Origin: Litorimonas sp051251645
GTDB taxonomy: Bacteria; Pseudomonadota; Alphaproteobacteria; Caulobacterales; Maricaulaceae
DNA: 64,000 nucleotides
Reading direction: 5' to 3'
NCBI GenBank assembly: GCA_051251645.1
Contig: JBPOEY010000001.1
Coordinates: 1,302,001 to 1,366,000 of the forward strand
In this document: one piece after another, positions 25,997 to 34,777 of the stretch
How positions within the stretch are numbered: position 1 is the first letter of the stretch
How the letters are laid out: each line of letters begins with the position of its first letter
The notes under the pieces: generated by a model
The model's database searches: none
Seen by the model: the letters and a program-made list of their open reading frames with translations, nothing else
Told to the model about the DNA's origin: nothing
Program-made: the position numbers and the translations under genes

Positions 25997-27937
25997 CTAC
26001 GCTTCCGTTGCACCGCCGATGGGGCGAGGTTTCGGTTTCTTTGTTGTTGGCACAGCGCTGACAGCGGGGCGTTTTCCTGCACCCGGATCAGGGCGTTTCG
26101 GGGTTGTGCCATCTTTCAACAGCGCCGTGATTTCATCACCCGACAATGTTTCATATTCCAACAGAGCTTCGGCCAGTGTGACCCAATCGTCTTTCTTGTC
26201 CGTCAGGATTTCGCGCGCTTTATCGTGGGCTTCAATGATGAAACGTTTGATTTCACCTTCGATGACTTTCGCTGTTTCTGGCGAAATAGATGAGCCCCGA
26301 CCAATACCAGACGTGAAACTTTGTTGATCCGTATCCTTATAGGCGATCGGACCGACCTTGTCTGACAGACCCCATTCGGTTACCATGGCGGTCGCAATCC
26401 GCGTCACCTGTTCAATATCTGAACTGGCACCGGACGTAACCTTATCATAGCCAAAGTGCAGTTCTTCCGCCGCACGACCGCCCATCGCCATCGCCATACG
26501 CGCGATCATTTCCTGCCGTGACTGGCTGATCTGATCCCGCTCCGGCATATATTGAACCATACCCAGTGCACGACCGCGCGGAATGATCGTCGCTTTATGG
26601 ATCGGCAAGCTGCCTTCCATGTTCAAGCCAACAACCGCGTGTCCGGCTTCATGATAGGCCGTCATCGCCTTTTCTTCGTCAGACATCGCCAGCGTGCGAC
26701 GTTCCGCCCCCATCATCACCTTGTCCCGCGCATCTTCAAATTCACGGATCGTGATCTTGAGCTTATTGCGACGGGCCGACAGCAAAGCGGCTTCATTGAC
26801 GAGGTTAGCAAGGTCAGCTCCAGAGAAACCCGGTGTGCCGCGCGCGATATATTTGACATCAACGTCAGCAGAAATGGGCTTGCCGCGCATGTGGACTTCA
26901 AGGATTTTCTCGCGACCTTGAATATCCGGATAGGGCACTTCGATCTGACGGTCAAAACGACCAGGACGGAGCAAAGCCTTATCCAGCACGTCCGGACGGT
27001 TTGTCGCTGCGATAATAATCACGCCTTCCTGACCTTCGAATCCATCCATTTCGACCAAAAGCTGATTAAGTGTTTGTTCGCGTTCTTCATGACCGCCTGA
27101 CGTGCCGACACCCCGGTGGCGACCAACCGCGTCAATTTCATCGATAAAGATGATACACGGCGCATGCTTTCGCGCCTCAGCAAACATCTCGCGAACACGC
27201 GATGCACCCACACCGACGAACATTTCAACAAAGTCAGAGCCGGAAATAGTAAAGAACGGAACACCCGCTTCGCCCGCAACGGCGCGCGCCAGCAAGGTCT
27301 TACCGGTCCCGGGAGGGCCAACAAGCAAGGCGCCCGTTGGAATACGCGCACCAAGGCGTGTAAATTTGCTCGGGTCTTGGAGGAACTCGACAACTTCTTT
27401 CAAATCTTCTTTGGCGCTTTCGACACCCGCGACATCTTCAAAGGTCACGCGTTTCGTATTTTCTGTCAGCAACTTCGCTTTAGATTTCCCAAAGCTCATT
27501 GCGCCGCCCCGACCGCCACCTTGCATATTCCGGAAGACGAGGAAGAACAGCCCAATGATGATCAACAAAGGCAGAATAGAGAGCACAATGCCAACGAAAA
27601 CAGACTGCTCAGTCTTTTCAGCATATTGATACGGAATACCTGAATTTTTCAGAACTTCGCCAGCGGGATCTGTGAATGGAGGAACATTGACTGTGAATTC
27701 GTCGCCCCCTGTCAAGGATCCTGTCACCTCGCCTGAGGCTGTATTGATTTCCGCGGATAGAACGTCGCCCGATTCAACGCGCTGTTGGAAGTCGGAAAAC
27801 GTCAGCTCTTCGCCTGCCGTCGCCGCGCCTGTATTACTCTGCGAGACCGCGAACACGATCAAAAGCAGCATGATGATGATTCCCCAAACAGCGAACTGTC
27901 GCTGGTTATTCGGGGTCGGTGTTTTCTTCTCGGCCAT
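25997..27937 (-). CDS. ftsH: ATP-dependent zinc metalloprotease FtsH
   Basis: A 646-residue membrane AAA+ protease. Two TM helices flank a short periplasmic domain (about 12-32 and 108-130), then Walker A GPPGTGKT (about 205-212), Walker B FIDEIDAVG, the second region of homology with TNRPDVLDKALLRPGRFDRQ, and the zinc site HEAGH (about 428). It degrades misfolded membrane proteins and regulators such as sigma-32 and LpxC in relatives. Last gene of the tol-pal-tilS cluster; 255 or so bases upstream is tilS in the usual tilS-ftsH order. Confidence 0.97.
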   Translation of the reverse strand: MAEKKTPTPNNQRQFAVWGIIIMLLLIVFAVSQSNTGAATAGEELTFSDFQQRVESGDVLSAEINTASGEVTGSLTGGDEFTVNVPPFTDPAGEVLKNSGIPYQYAEKTEQSVFVGIVLSILPLLIIIGLFFLVFRNMQGGGRGGAMSFGKSKAKLLTENTKRVTFEDVAGVESAKEDLKEVVEFLQDPSKFTRLGARIPTGALLVGPPGTGKTLLARAVAGEAGVPFFTISGSDFVEMFVGVGASRVREMFAEARKHAPCIIFIDEIDAVGRHRGVGTSGGHEEREQTLNQLLVEMDGFEGQEGVIIIAATNRPDVLDKALLRPGRFDRQIEVPYPDIQGREKILEVHMRGKPISADVDVKYIARGTPGFSGADLANLVNEAALLSARRNKLKITIREFEDARDKVMMGAERRTLAMSDEEKAMTAYHEAGHAVVGLNMEGSLPIHKATIIPRGRALGMVQYMPERDQISQSRQEMIARMAMAMGGRAAEELHFGYDKVTSGASSDIEQVTRIATAMVTEWGLSDKVGPIAYKDTDQQSFTSGIGRGSSISPETAKVIEGEIKRFIIEAHDKAREILTDKKDDWVTLAEALLEYETLSGDEITALLKDGTTPKRPDPGAGKRPAVSAVPTTKKPKPRPIGGATEA

Positions 27938-27982
27938 GAAACTTCCAAGTTAGAGACGGATCACCCCCTACATAGGGTATCC

Positions 27983-28010
27983 GTCACACAATAAAAGCGG
28001 ACGGTGTGAC
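27983..28010. repeat. inverted repeat upstream of ftsH
   Basis: GTCACAC (27983-27989) and GTGTGAC (28004-28010) form a perfect 7-bp inverted repeat with a 14-bp spacer in the tilS-ftsH gap, about 46 bp before the ftsH start. It could be an mRNA hairpin or an operator; there is no T-run. Confidence 0.35.
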
Positions 28011-28050
28011 ACGCCCGTGATGTTTTTACGGTTCAGCGCCCTAAATGCGC

Positions 28051-29193
28051 TCACATTCCTGTCAGGGCCGCGTCTAACCGTTCTTGAACAAGGTTCCGCA
28101 CACGAACACCTCGCCCATAGAGAACGCGAAACCCGACATGCGCTCCCCGGCGTTCAGGATGCAATTGCCCTGCCGAACCGCTAACAAGGAAACGCCCGTC
28201 CCATACGGTTGGTTGGGGTGTAATATGAATAGGTACAGCCGTCGGCATAAGGCGTCGATCCCGACGACCGCTTATCGCAACCGGGTCACGCGATAGTGTC
28301 AGGATTTCATTATCCCACTGCCCCACACATCCATCACCAATCGAGACCGCCTCACCGGAAGCGAGTGGCTCGAGCTTATCTGCAATCCGCAACCGATGTG
28401 CGGGACCGTTCTGTCCTCCAATGATCGGCGCGATGAGCGCCAAGGCAGGCGCACTGATCAATCGTGGCACACTGAGTTGGCCTTCATGCGTAAGATGATA
28501 GCCTTTCAATTCCTCCTTAATGCGCGCGATACCGTCACGGACGCCCACCCTCATCGCATCTGATAAATCGAGCATCTCTTGGGTCAATGAGGGATGGTCG
28601 GCTAACTCCTGCCTCGCCCTAACTCGGGCAAAGTTTCGGTCAATATTGGAGACATCATTAATTGGATCCAAGGCGGCGAGATTTGCCCGGAGCGCCGCCC
28701 GAGAGACGCCTATCGCCGGACGGTACAGTGTCACACCTGCAAGCTCCGGCCAGACCGGCGCATAACGCATTGGCCAGATACCAGCTGCGCCGCGCCACCC
28801 AGACCCGCGCTTCACCCGCATTAACACGGTTTCTGCTTGATCATCCGCATGATGCGCCGTCAAAAGCGCCGGAATATCATGGGTCCGGCAATAATCCCCC
28901 ATCAGGCCATAGCGTGCCTGACGCGCTTTTTCTTGCAAGCCAGACGTCGAACCTTCGGGTTCCCACGTCAGTATAATAAGATCGTGCCCGAGCGATTTTG
29001 CAAGCTCAGCGGCCCTTTGGGCCTCACTGTCAGAGCCTTCCCGCAGACCATGATCGACATGTAAGACGGCCTTCAGGCCAGCGTGACTTCGGAGCTCTTG
29101 CAGCAGGGCCAAACTGTCGCCGCCGCCCGAGAAAGCCAGCGCGAACGGTATGCCGTTAGCAGGAAGGTTGGCCGTGATTGTGTCACTGACCAT
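28051..29193 (-). CDS. tilS: tRNA(Ile)-lysidine synthetase
   Basis: About 380 residues. The PP-loop motif SGGGDS (22-27) activates C34 of tRNA-Ile(CAU) with ATP before lysine addition, which switches its reading to AUA. Further family marks are HVDHGLREGSD and TAHHADDQAETVLMR. I take the ATG at 29193; the frame can also open with TTG at 29223, which would overlap the cpoB stop by 7 bp. The C-terminal tRNA-binding domain is present but divergent. Between cpoB and ftsH. Confidence 0.9.
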   Translation of the reverse strand: MVSDTITANLPANGIPFALAFSGGGDSLALLQELRSHAGLKAVLHVDHGLREGSDSEAQRAAELAKSLGHDLIILTWEPEGSTSGLQEKARQARYGLMGDYCRTHDIPALLTAHHADDQAETVLMRVKRGSGWRGAAGIWPMRYAPVWPELAGVTLYRPAIGVSRAALRANLAALDPINDVSNIDRNFARVRARQELADHPSLTQEMLDLSDAMRVGVRDGIARIKEELKGYHLTHEGQLSVPRLISAPALALIAPIIGGQNGPAHRLRIADKLEPLASGEAVSIGDGCVGQWDNEILTLSRDPVAISGRRDRRLMPTAVPIHITPQPTVWDGRFLVSGSAGQLHPERRGAHVGFRVLYGRGVRVRNLVQERLDAALTGM

Positions 29194-29216
29194 AATTAAA
29201 TCTTGCGTACCCAGAC

Positions 29217-30077
29217 TCAACAACCTGTTCGGGACGCTTCCCGCGCAGCCTTATCCCGAGCAGACTGTGTCGCATTTGGGAATTGATCGTTAAAGCTGTT
29301 GAGCGCTGTGCAAGCTTCACCCGCCTGCCCCATCTCTCGTAAGGACGCGCCCAGCTTGACGAGTGCATCCGGCGCCTTTGGCCCGTCCCCAGACGCCCGC
29401 ATCGATGCGATATAAGACTCGGCAGCCGCATTATATTGCCCCTGTACAAACAGACTTTCGCCGAGCCAGAAGTTGGCCTCACCACGGTCAGTCGCATCTG
29501 CATTCAATTGTAAATATTGGCTCAAGGCTGTTTCGGCTCCGGAATAGTCGCCTTCGGCCAAAAGTGATTTTCCCATCTCTAGGAGCAGCGTGTCGTCATT
29601 GGCTTCATTCTCAGACGCCGGCGGCAAGACGAAGTTTTCACTTCGCCGTGTTGGCGGGCCTTGAATTTGGCTCAGTGTGGCAGGTCCACCGACATAGGTT
29701 TCATCAACTCTCGGCGCATTTTGTGCGGCGACCAGATCAACAGCATCGAGATGGATTTGCATCCGTGTTGAGAGCGTCTGCAAAATCCGAATATCAGATT
29801 CAAGTGAATCCATTTCGGCGTCGGCGAGTTCCCGCTCATAAGACAGGCGTTCGATCTCCCCGCGTAAGGTTCGGATTGTTGTTTCCAATGTATCAACACG
29901 GCCCATTAAGCGCTCTGCCGCCGGATCCCCGGTCAGCATACGCGATTCGAGTCGATCTATCCGAATCCGCAACGCTTCGTTCTGGGCCGCCAACTCCGCC
30001 CGACTCTGGGCGAACACGGGGGTGCCAACTGACATTATCAACGTCAGGGATAGGAATGTTCGAACGATAAATGGCAT
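29217..30077 (-). CDS. cpoB: Tol-Pal system protein CpoB (YbgF)
   Basis: A 286-residue periplasmic protein: signal peptide (1-24), an N-terminal trimerising coiled coil (AAQNEALRIRIDRLESRM onwards) and C-terminal TPR repeats beginning at LLEMGKSLLAEGDYSGAE. CpoB couples peptidoglycan synthesis to Tol-driven outer-membrane constriction. The ATG at 30077 is right before the signal peptide; the frame extends upstream into pal without signal-like content. It follows pal by 14 bp. Confidence 0.92.
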   Translation of the reverse strand: MPFIVRTFLSLTLIMSVGTPVFAQSRAELAAQNEALRIRIDRLESRMLTGDPAAERLMGRVDTLETTIRTLRGEIERLSYERELADAEMDSLESDIRILQTLSTRMQIHLDAVDLVAAQNAPRVDETYVGGPATLSQIQGPPTRRSENFVLPPASENEANDDTLLLEMGKSLLAEGDYSGAETALSQYLQLNADATDRGEANFWLGESLFVQGQYNAAAESYIASMRASGDGPKAPDALVKLGASLREMGQAGEACTALNSFNDQFPNATQSARDKAAREASRTGC

Positions 30078-30091
30078 AAGTCGAAGGCGTC

Positions 30092-30673
30092 CTAACTTTG
30101 TCCAACAGGACGGAGGTTCGTGTAACCGTTGCGATTGCGCGCCCAACCTTCTTCGTTGCTGCGCGCATCAATGGGACGTTCTTTGCCGTAAGAGACGGTC
30201 GTCAGTCGCGACGGTTCAACACCTTGGCTAACCAAAAACGCTTTGACGCTATTGGCCCGACGTGCGCCCAGCGCGATATTATATTGGCGCGTGCCCCGTT
30301 CGTCGGCATGGCCTTCGACTACCGCCGTGTAGCCATTATAGCGGTTCAGCCAATCCGCTTGTTGGCGCAACGTCTGCCGCGCGTCCGGTGAGAGGGTGAA
30401 TTGATCGTAGGAGAAATATATCCGCGCATCGCCACCCGTTGAATAGGCAAAATCTTCAAGCGAGCCTGGGAACGGCTGATTAGGCGACAGCATCGTTGAA
30501 GGCGGTTGAACCGGCGCGAGCACTTCGGGCCGCGATTCAGGCTGCATGATTGGCGCAGGCGTTTCCACCACCTCCGGTTCAGGTTCCGGAATAGGATCTG
30601 GTTTTGTGGCACAGGCCGACAGCATCAATGCCGTCATTGTAACGAGGGTGAGTGTGCGAGGTGAGTTTATCAT
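30092..30673 (-). CDS. pal: peptidoglycan-associated lipoprotein Pal
   Basis: A 193-residue outer-membrane lipoprotein. Lipobox LSAC with the lipidated cysteine at 21, a proline/glutamate-rich linker, and an OmpA-like peptidoglycan-binding domain with VVEGHADERGTRQYNIALGARRANSVK. It anchors the outer membrane to the wall and binds TolB. A 134-bp gap separates it from tolB, the largest in the tol cluster, so an extra promoter is possible here. Confidence 0.97.
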   Translation of the reverse strand: MINSPRTLTLVTMTALMLSACATKPDPIPEPEPEVVETPAPIMQPESRPEVLAPVQPPSTMLSPNQPFPGSLEDFAYSTGGDARIYFSYDQFTLSPDARQTLRQQADWLNRYNGYTAVVEGHADERGTRQYNIALGARRANSVKAFLVSQGVEPSRLTTVSYGKERPIDARSNEEGWARNRNGYTNLRPVGQS

Positions 30674-30757
30674 GATCCGTCCCTTCAGTCGTTTTATGCT
30701 TTGAACATCGTCTTGAGCTTCAGGTCAAAGCCCGTTTAGTGAAACTTTGCAAAGGGT

Positions 30758-30776
30758 ACGGCCAAATTAAGGCCGT
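30758..30776. repeat. hairpin between tolB and pal
   Basis: ACGGCC (30758-30763) pairs with GGCCGT (30771-30776) over an AT-rich loop in the tolB-pal gap. On the minus-strand mRNA it is not followed by a T-run, so it is more likely an mRNA stability or processing hairpin than a terminator. Confidence 0.35.
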
Positions 30777-30807
30777 TGCCGTAATTTTTAGTCAAATCGC
30801 CTAAATA

Positions 30808-32130
30808 TCAATCCAGAATAGGGGACCAAGCCGGATCTGTTGCTTGGCCCGGTGTTTCCACCCGTTTTAAATTGCGCCCTGTCAGGTCTACCGACCAAAG
30901 CTCAGCGCGAGAATCACGCCCCCGCGTTTCCTTGGTAAACACAATCACGCGGCCATTCGGCGACCAACTCGGCATATCAACGAGGTAATCATCGGTTAGG
31001 ATCCGCTCATTGCGACCATCGGCATCCATAATACCAATGGAGAACTTACCCCGATTTTGCCTAACAAAGGCGATCTTGTCTCCGCGCGGGCTCCAGACAG
31101 GTTGATTGTAGCGGCCGTCACCAAAGCTAATCCGTTTCGGTGACGAGCCATCCGCATTCATTGTGTAAAGTTGCGGAGTGCCACCTCGATCACTTTGGAA
31201 AACAAGCCGGCGACCATCCGGTGCAAAACTCGCAGACACGTCGATCCCTGCATCGGTCGTCAGGCGTTCCGTTGACCGGGTCATCAAATCCATCGTGTAA
31301 ATATCAATATTGCCGCGAAGCTCCATCGACATGACCAAGTTTTTCCCGTCGGGCGAAAAGCGCGGGGCAAACGTCATTCCCGGGAAGCTGCCGAGCAATT
31401 CGCGGCGACCAGTTTCAATATTGAGCAGATAAACTTGCGGCGGGAGCGTTTCGTAACTCATGAAGGTGATAGTTTGGCTGCTCGGATCAAATTGCGGACT
31501 GATCACAAGGTCAGACCCGCCTAGCAGATATTGCGGGTTAAATCCGTCTTGATCCATAATGGCGAGGCGTTTCTGACGGTTCGTCTTGGGGCCGCGTTGA
31601 TCGACAAAAACGATCCGAGAGTCGAAATAGCCCTCCTCGCCCGTCAGCGCCTTATAGATAGCGTCAGAAGCTTTGTGAGCCGTCCGTCGCCAGTTAGATG
31701 TGGTCGTCGAGAACCGAATACCCTGCAACTGGGTGCCCGCAAACACGTCCCAGAGACGAAACTCAACTCGGACCCGGCCCGGTGCATCCCGCACAATCCG
31801 ACCTGACGCCAAGGCATCAGCTTTGATCACACGCCAATCTGCAAAGGTCGGCTCATAATCAATGTCCGTCTGCGTTTCGAGAAAACTGGCTGGGTCAAGC
31901 GCGCGAAATAGCGCACTGCTTTCAAGATCGGCGCGAATGACTTCTGCGATCTGTTCACCGAGCGCCCGCGTTTCTGAATCTTGCCCGAGAAAATTCGGCA
32001 CAGCGATCGGGACCGGATCGACATTCCCTTCAGTAATATCGACTTCGATCTGCGCAAAACTTGCGACCGGAACTGCAAACCCAATAAGGGTTAGAAGAAG
32101 AATGAAATATCGGGTCATAGTCGCCATCAT
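30808..32130 (-). CDS. tolB: Tol-Pal system beta-propeller protein TolB
   Basis: About 440 residues: signal peptide ending near SFA, an N-terminal alpha/beta domain, and a six-bladed propeller made of SFAPDGRRLVFQSDRGG-like repeats. TolB is periplasmic and shuttles between Pal and the TolA/TolR complex. Three start codons are close together (32130, 32127, 32118); none has a strong ribosome site, so translation may be coupled to tolA, whose stop is only 11 bp upstream. Confidence 0.95.
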   Translation of the reverse strand: MMATMTRYFILLLTLIGFAVPVASFAQIEVDITEGNVDPVPIAVPNFLGQDSETRALGEQIAEVIRADLESSALFRALDPASFLETQTDIDYEPTFADWRVIKADALASGRIVRDAPGRVRVEFRLWDVFAGTQLQGIRFSTTTSNWRRTAHKASDAIYKALTGEEGYFDSRIVFVDQRGPKTNRQKRLAIMDQDGFNPQYLLGGSDLVISPQFDPSSQTITFMSYETLPPQVYLLNIETGRRELLGSFPGMTFAPRFSPDGKNLVMSMELRGNIDIYTMDLMTRSTERLTTDAGIDVSASFAPDGRRLVFQSDRGGTPQLYTMNADGSSPKRISFGDGRYNQPVWSPRGDKIAFVRQNRGKFSIGIMDADGRNERILTDDYLVDMPSWSPNGRVIVFTKETRGRDSRAELWSVDLTGRNLKRVETPGQATDPAWSPILD

Positions 32131-32141
32131 AAGCTTTAGAG

Positions 32142-32966
32142 TCACAATTTCGGGCGGAAGTTCAAGATTAATGACTGCCATTGGTCGAACTTTTCCTGTG
32201 GCAGGAAGTCATAAGGCGCACATTTCGTCACAGCTTGGACCGCGCGCATTTCCGCGACATCCCAAAACGGGTTTCCCGGCGATGCCCGCCGAGACGCCGC
32301 CCGGTCGATCACCCTTACATCCTTTATGAAGCCGCCGGGCAACATGTCGACCTGCAAACGCACGATGAGTTTTTCGAGATCTTTCGCATCAACAGGTTTG
32401 CGCCAACAGCGATACATAGCACTATTCAAGGCATCGAGTTCTGAGAGTGTCATCTGCGTGCCGCTGCCGACCCCAACGCGCGCTTGGTCGGCATAGACAA
32501 GCCGGTCCTCCGGACCCTCTTCGGCAATTTGACTATCTGCGATCGTCGATGTGTCTTTCGATTTATCAATGAGTGACGAGATACGGTTCAAATCAAAGCT
32601 CGGCTTCGCCTCAGCGACCTTTTCAGGTTCTGGCTCTTTTTCATCGCTTTTTTCCGGGACGATTTCCGGCGGCGTGACCGGGTCTGCTGTGACTTCCTCA
32701 TCCGGTGCAACATTGATCACATCGCCAACATCGGGTGCATTTTCAACGGCGGTTTCAACCTGCATAGGGAGGTCCGGTTCCGTCTGCGCCACGGGATCGC
32801 GACGCTCCAAGGACGCGCGAATATCGGTGAATTCCGCAACCGTAATCATCTCAACAGGAATAACCCGGCCTTTTTCTAACGGCTCAACTGTCGAAAAGAC
32901 GACCGTCGCACCGAACAGAACGCCCGCATGAAGGAAGAGCGATATGGGCAAGCCCGCACGCATCAC
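32142..32966 (-). CDS. tolA: TolA-like Tol-Pal energy transducer
   Basis: A 274-residue protein: N-terminal TM helix (about 4-24), a long charged central region rich in Glu, Pro and Lys, and a C-terminal TolA/TonB-fold domain with a cysteine pair (YRCWRKP and TKCAPYDF) typical of TolA domain III. It links TolQR in the inner membrane to TolB/Pal. Starts with ATGA overlap inside the tolR stop. The central helix is short compared with E. coli TolA (421 residues), as usual in alphaproteobacteria. Confidence 0.88.
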   Translation of the reverse strand: MMRAGLPISLFLHAGVLFGATVVFSTVEPLEKGRVIPVEMITVAEFTDIRASLERRDPVAQTEPDLPMQVETAVENAPDVGDVINVAPDEEVTADPVTPPEIVPEKSDEKEPEPEKVAEAKPSFDLNRISSLIDKSKDTSTIADSQIAEEGPEDRLVYADQARVGVGSGTQMTLSELDALNSAMYRCWRKPVDAKDLEKLIVRLQVDMLPGGFIKDVRVIDRAASRRASPGNPFWDVAEMRAVQAVTKCAPYDFLPQEKFDQWQSLILNFRPKL

Positions 32967-33409
32967 TGATTAATCGGATCCGTGACCAGATTAAGATTAG
33001 AAAATCCGGCGGCGTTAATTCGTGCCATGACTTTCATCACAGCACCGTAATCAGAATTTTCATCGCCGCGCAAAAATATACGCTCATCATATCCCGTGTC
33101 CGAAACCGCAACCAATTTGGCGATGAGGTTTTCCATCAAGACTTCTTCGTCCTGAATGAAAACTTTGCCTTCTGAATCAACCGTAATAGTGAGCGGTTCT
33201 TGTTGTGACGGCAGCGCCTTTGCGTCCGTCTTGGGCAGATCAATCGGCACGCCAACGGATAGCAGCGGTGCCGCAACCATAAAAACGATCAACAACACGA
33301 GCATAACATCAACAAGCGGCGTCACATTGATTTCTGAATTAACGCGGGATCGCCTATGGCGTCGACGACCGCCATTACGCCCAACGCCGCGCTGTGCCGT
33401 CATACCCAT
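32963..33409 (-). CDS. tolR: TolR, ExbD/TolR-family proton channel subunit
   Basis: A 148-residue protein with one TM helix holding the essential aspartate in NVTPLVDVMLVLLIVF, and a periplasmic domain ending in SNLNLVTDP. With TolQ it uses the proton gradient to drive TolA. A basic RRRHRRSR stretch precedes the helix, in keeping with the cytoplasmic N-terminus. One base separates it from tolQ; it overlaps tolA by 4 bp. Confidence 0.95.
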   Translation of the reverse strand: MGMTAQRGVGRNGGRRRHRRSRVNSEINVTPLVDVMLVLLIVFMVAAPLLSVGVPIDLPKTDAKALPSQQEPLTITVDSEGKVFIQDEEVLMENLIAKLVAVSDTGYDERIFLRGDENSDYGAVMKVMARINAAGFSNLNLVTDPINQ

Positions 33410-33410
33410 C

Positions 33411-34130
33411 TTAGCCGCCCTTACTTAGCTTGCGCCCAAGGATTGCTGAGAGTTCGTCTGCATAGCCTTCTAAGCGGCCGCCATATTTATCAAGGTCTGT
33501 AATATACATATCGTAGAAAACCTTGGCCGGAATCGCCGCGATCAGTCCCAAAGCTGTTGCAAATAGTGCCTCTGCAATACCCGGTGCCACAACGGCTAAG
33601 TTCGTATTCTCAGACGCTGCAATCGCACGGAAAGAGTTCATGATCCCCCAAACAGTCCCGAAAAGACCGATGAAGACCGAAATTGATGCGACAGTGCCTA
33701 GGACAGGCAACCCCTTCTCTGCCTTCGCCATTTCACGGTTGATGACGAGGTTCATAACCGAGTCGATCCGGTCGTGGGTTGACGTTTGCGCCCCAACTCG
33801 CGGCGCATTCGCGCTTTCATTATACTCGCGCATCGCGGCCGCAAAAACCCGCGCCATTGGGTCCCGCATATCGCTACCCAGCGCGACATTAAGTTCATCC
33901 AACGTCCGACCCGACCAAAATGTATCTTCGAAATCGGTCGCGCGACGGCGTAACATACGCACCATGATGAACTTATCGATGGCCACGACCCAGCTCCAGA
34001 TCGACGATAAGACAAGGATCAACATGACCCCTTTGATCACCCAATCTGAGAGCATGAATAGCGACCAGAAGGAATAATCCCCAACCGCCATTGGTTGGAT
34101 TTGCGTGATGCTTAGCTGAATTAGGCTCAC
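33411..34130 (-). CDS. tolQ: TolQ, MotA/TolQ/ExbB proton channel
   Basis: A 239-residue inner-membrane protein with three TM helices; the signature region LPVLGTVASISVFIGLFGTVWGI lies in helices 2-3. First gene of tolQRAB-pal-cpoB, so the promoter of the whole cluster is expected in 34131-34394. The start is GTG at 34130 with GGGAATGGA upstream, which places about 30 residues before helix 1 as in other TolQs; an ATG at 34091 is an alternative. Confidence 0.95.
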   Translation of the reverse strand: MSLIQLSITQIQPMAVGDYSFWSLFMLSDWVIKGVMLILVLSSIWSWVVAIDKFIMVRMLRRRATDFEDTFWSGRTLDELNVALGSDMRDPMARVFAAAMREYNESANAPRVGAQTSTHDRIDSVMNLVINREMAKAEKGLPVLGTVASISVFIGLFGTVWGIMNSFRAIAASENTNLAVVAPGIAEALFATALGLIAAIPAKVFYDMYITDLDKYGGRLEGYADELSAILGRKLSKGG

Positions 34131-34394
34131 AATCGTCCATTCCCTGTGCTAGTCTATAAATACCGATTTGCATCGCCGTCATGATGCGGAAGACCCGCCA
34201 CGCCAAATTAAAGCCCGGTAAGGCGGCTGTTACGCAATTATAACGCCTCATTCACCCCGGTTTAAGAAAGAAAACGTTAATCATCCTCAAGCCGAGACAA
34301 ATTTTAAACAAAACCCTCTAGCGCCGTGATTATGTCATAATCTTGTCTATTGGGAATGCCACGACCAATTTATGAAATTCCGCCTGGAGACATC
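34131..34394. promoter_or_regulatory. divergent intergenic region tolQ / small lipoprotein
   Basis: A 264-bp gap between the tolQ start and the lipoprotein start. It holds AT-rich patches (34262-34310) consistent with two divergent promoters, but I can name no specific operator; TTAA pairs near 34262 and 34278 are spaced 11 bp, not the 7 bp of a CtrA box. Confidence 0.35.
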
Positions 34395-34733
34395 ATGCGT
34401 ATATTGCCCCTAACAGCCCTCGGCCTGCTAACCCTAGCGGCTTGTAATACTCTCCCTGATCCTGTTGCAGCGCCAGTCGTTGTTAACATCTCGCCTATGC
34501 AGACTTGCACGCCCATCAGCGCGCTAACCCGGGTGACGATCCCAGCAAAAACTGAGACCTATTACGCGATAACTGAGATTGAAAACCCGCCTTATGAGCC
34601 CATTCAAAACAAGCAAACCATGACCCGCGTGATCGAAGAAGCCCGGACTGTCTTCGTCAATAGCGAAGGCACAGAAATCACGGATATCTGCGATATGGAG
34701 ATCAACCCGAACGGGATGACCTCCGAAGGTTAA
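34395..34733 (+). CDS. small lipoprotein, hypothetical
   Basis: A 112-residue protein with a lipoprotein signal (lipobox LAAC, Cys17) and no domain I recognise. Two cysteines after the lipid site (QTCTP and DICDME) may form a disulfide. The segment FVNSEGTEITDICDMEINPNG suggests a small beta-rich outer-membrane lipoprotein. The ATG at 34395 follows CTGGAGA with good spacing. Single gene, divergent from tolQ and convergent with the acyl-CoA synthetase. Confidence 0.7.
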   Translation: MRILPLTALGLLTLAACNTLPDPVAAPVVVNISPMQTCTPISALTRVTIPAKTETYYAITEIENPPYEPIQNKQTMTRVIEEARTVFVNSEGTEITDICDMEINPNGMTSEG

Positions 34734-34777
34734 GTTATACATCGGCAGCGGCTTCCGACGACATCGCGTTATATGAC

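Noticed and set aside
34262..34281. CtrA box (TTAA-N7-TTAA) upstream of tolQ
   Set aside because: The two TTAA are spaced by 11 bp, so the pattern does not fit.
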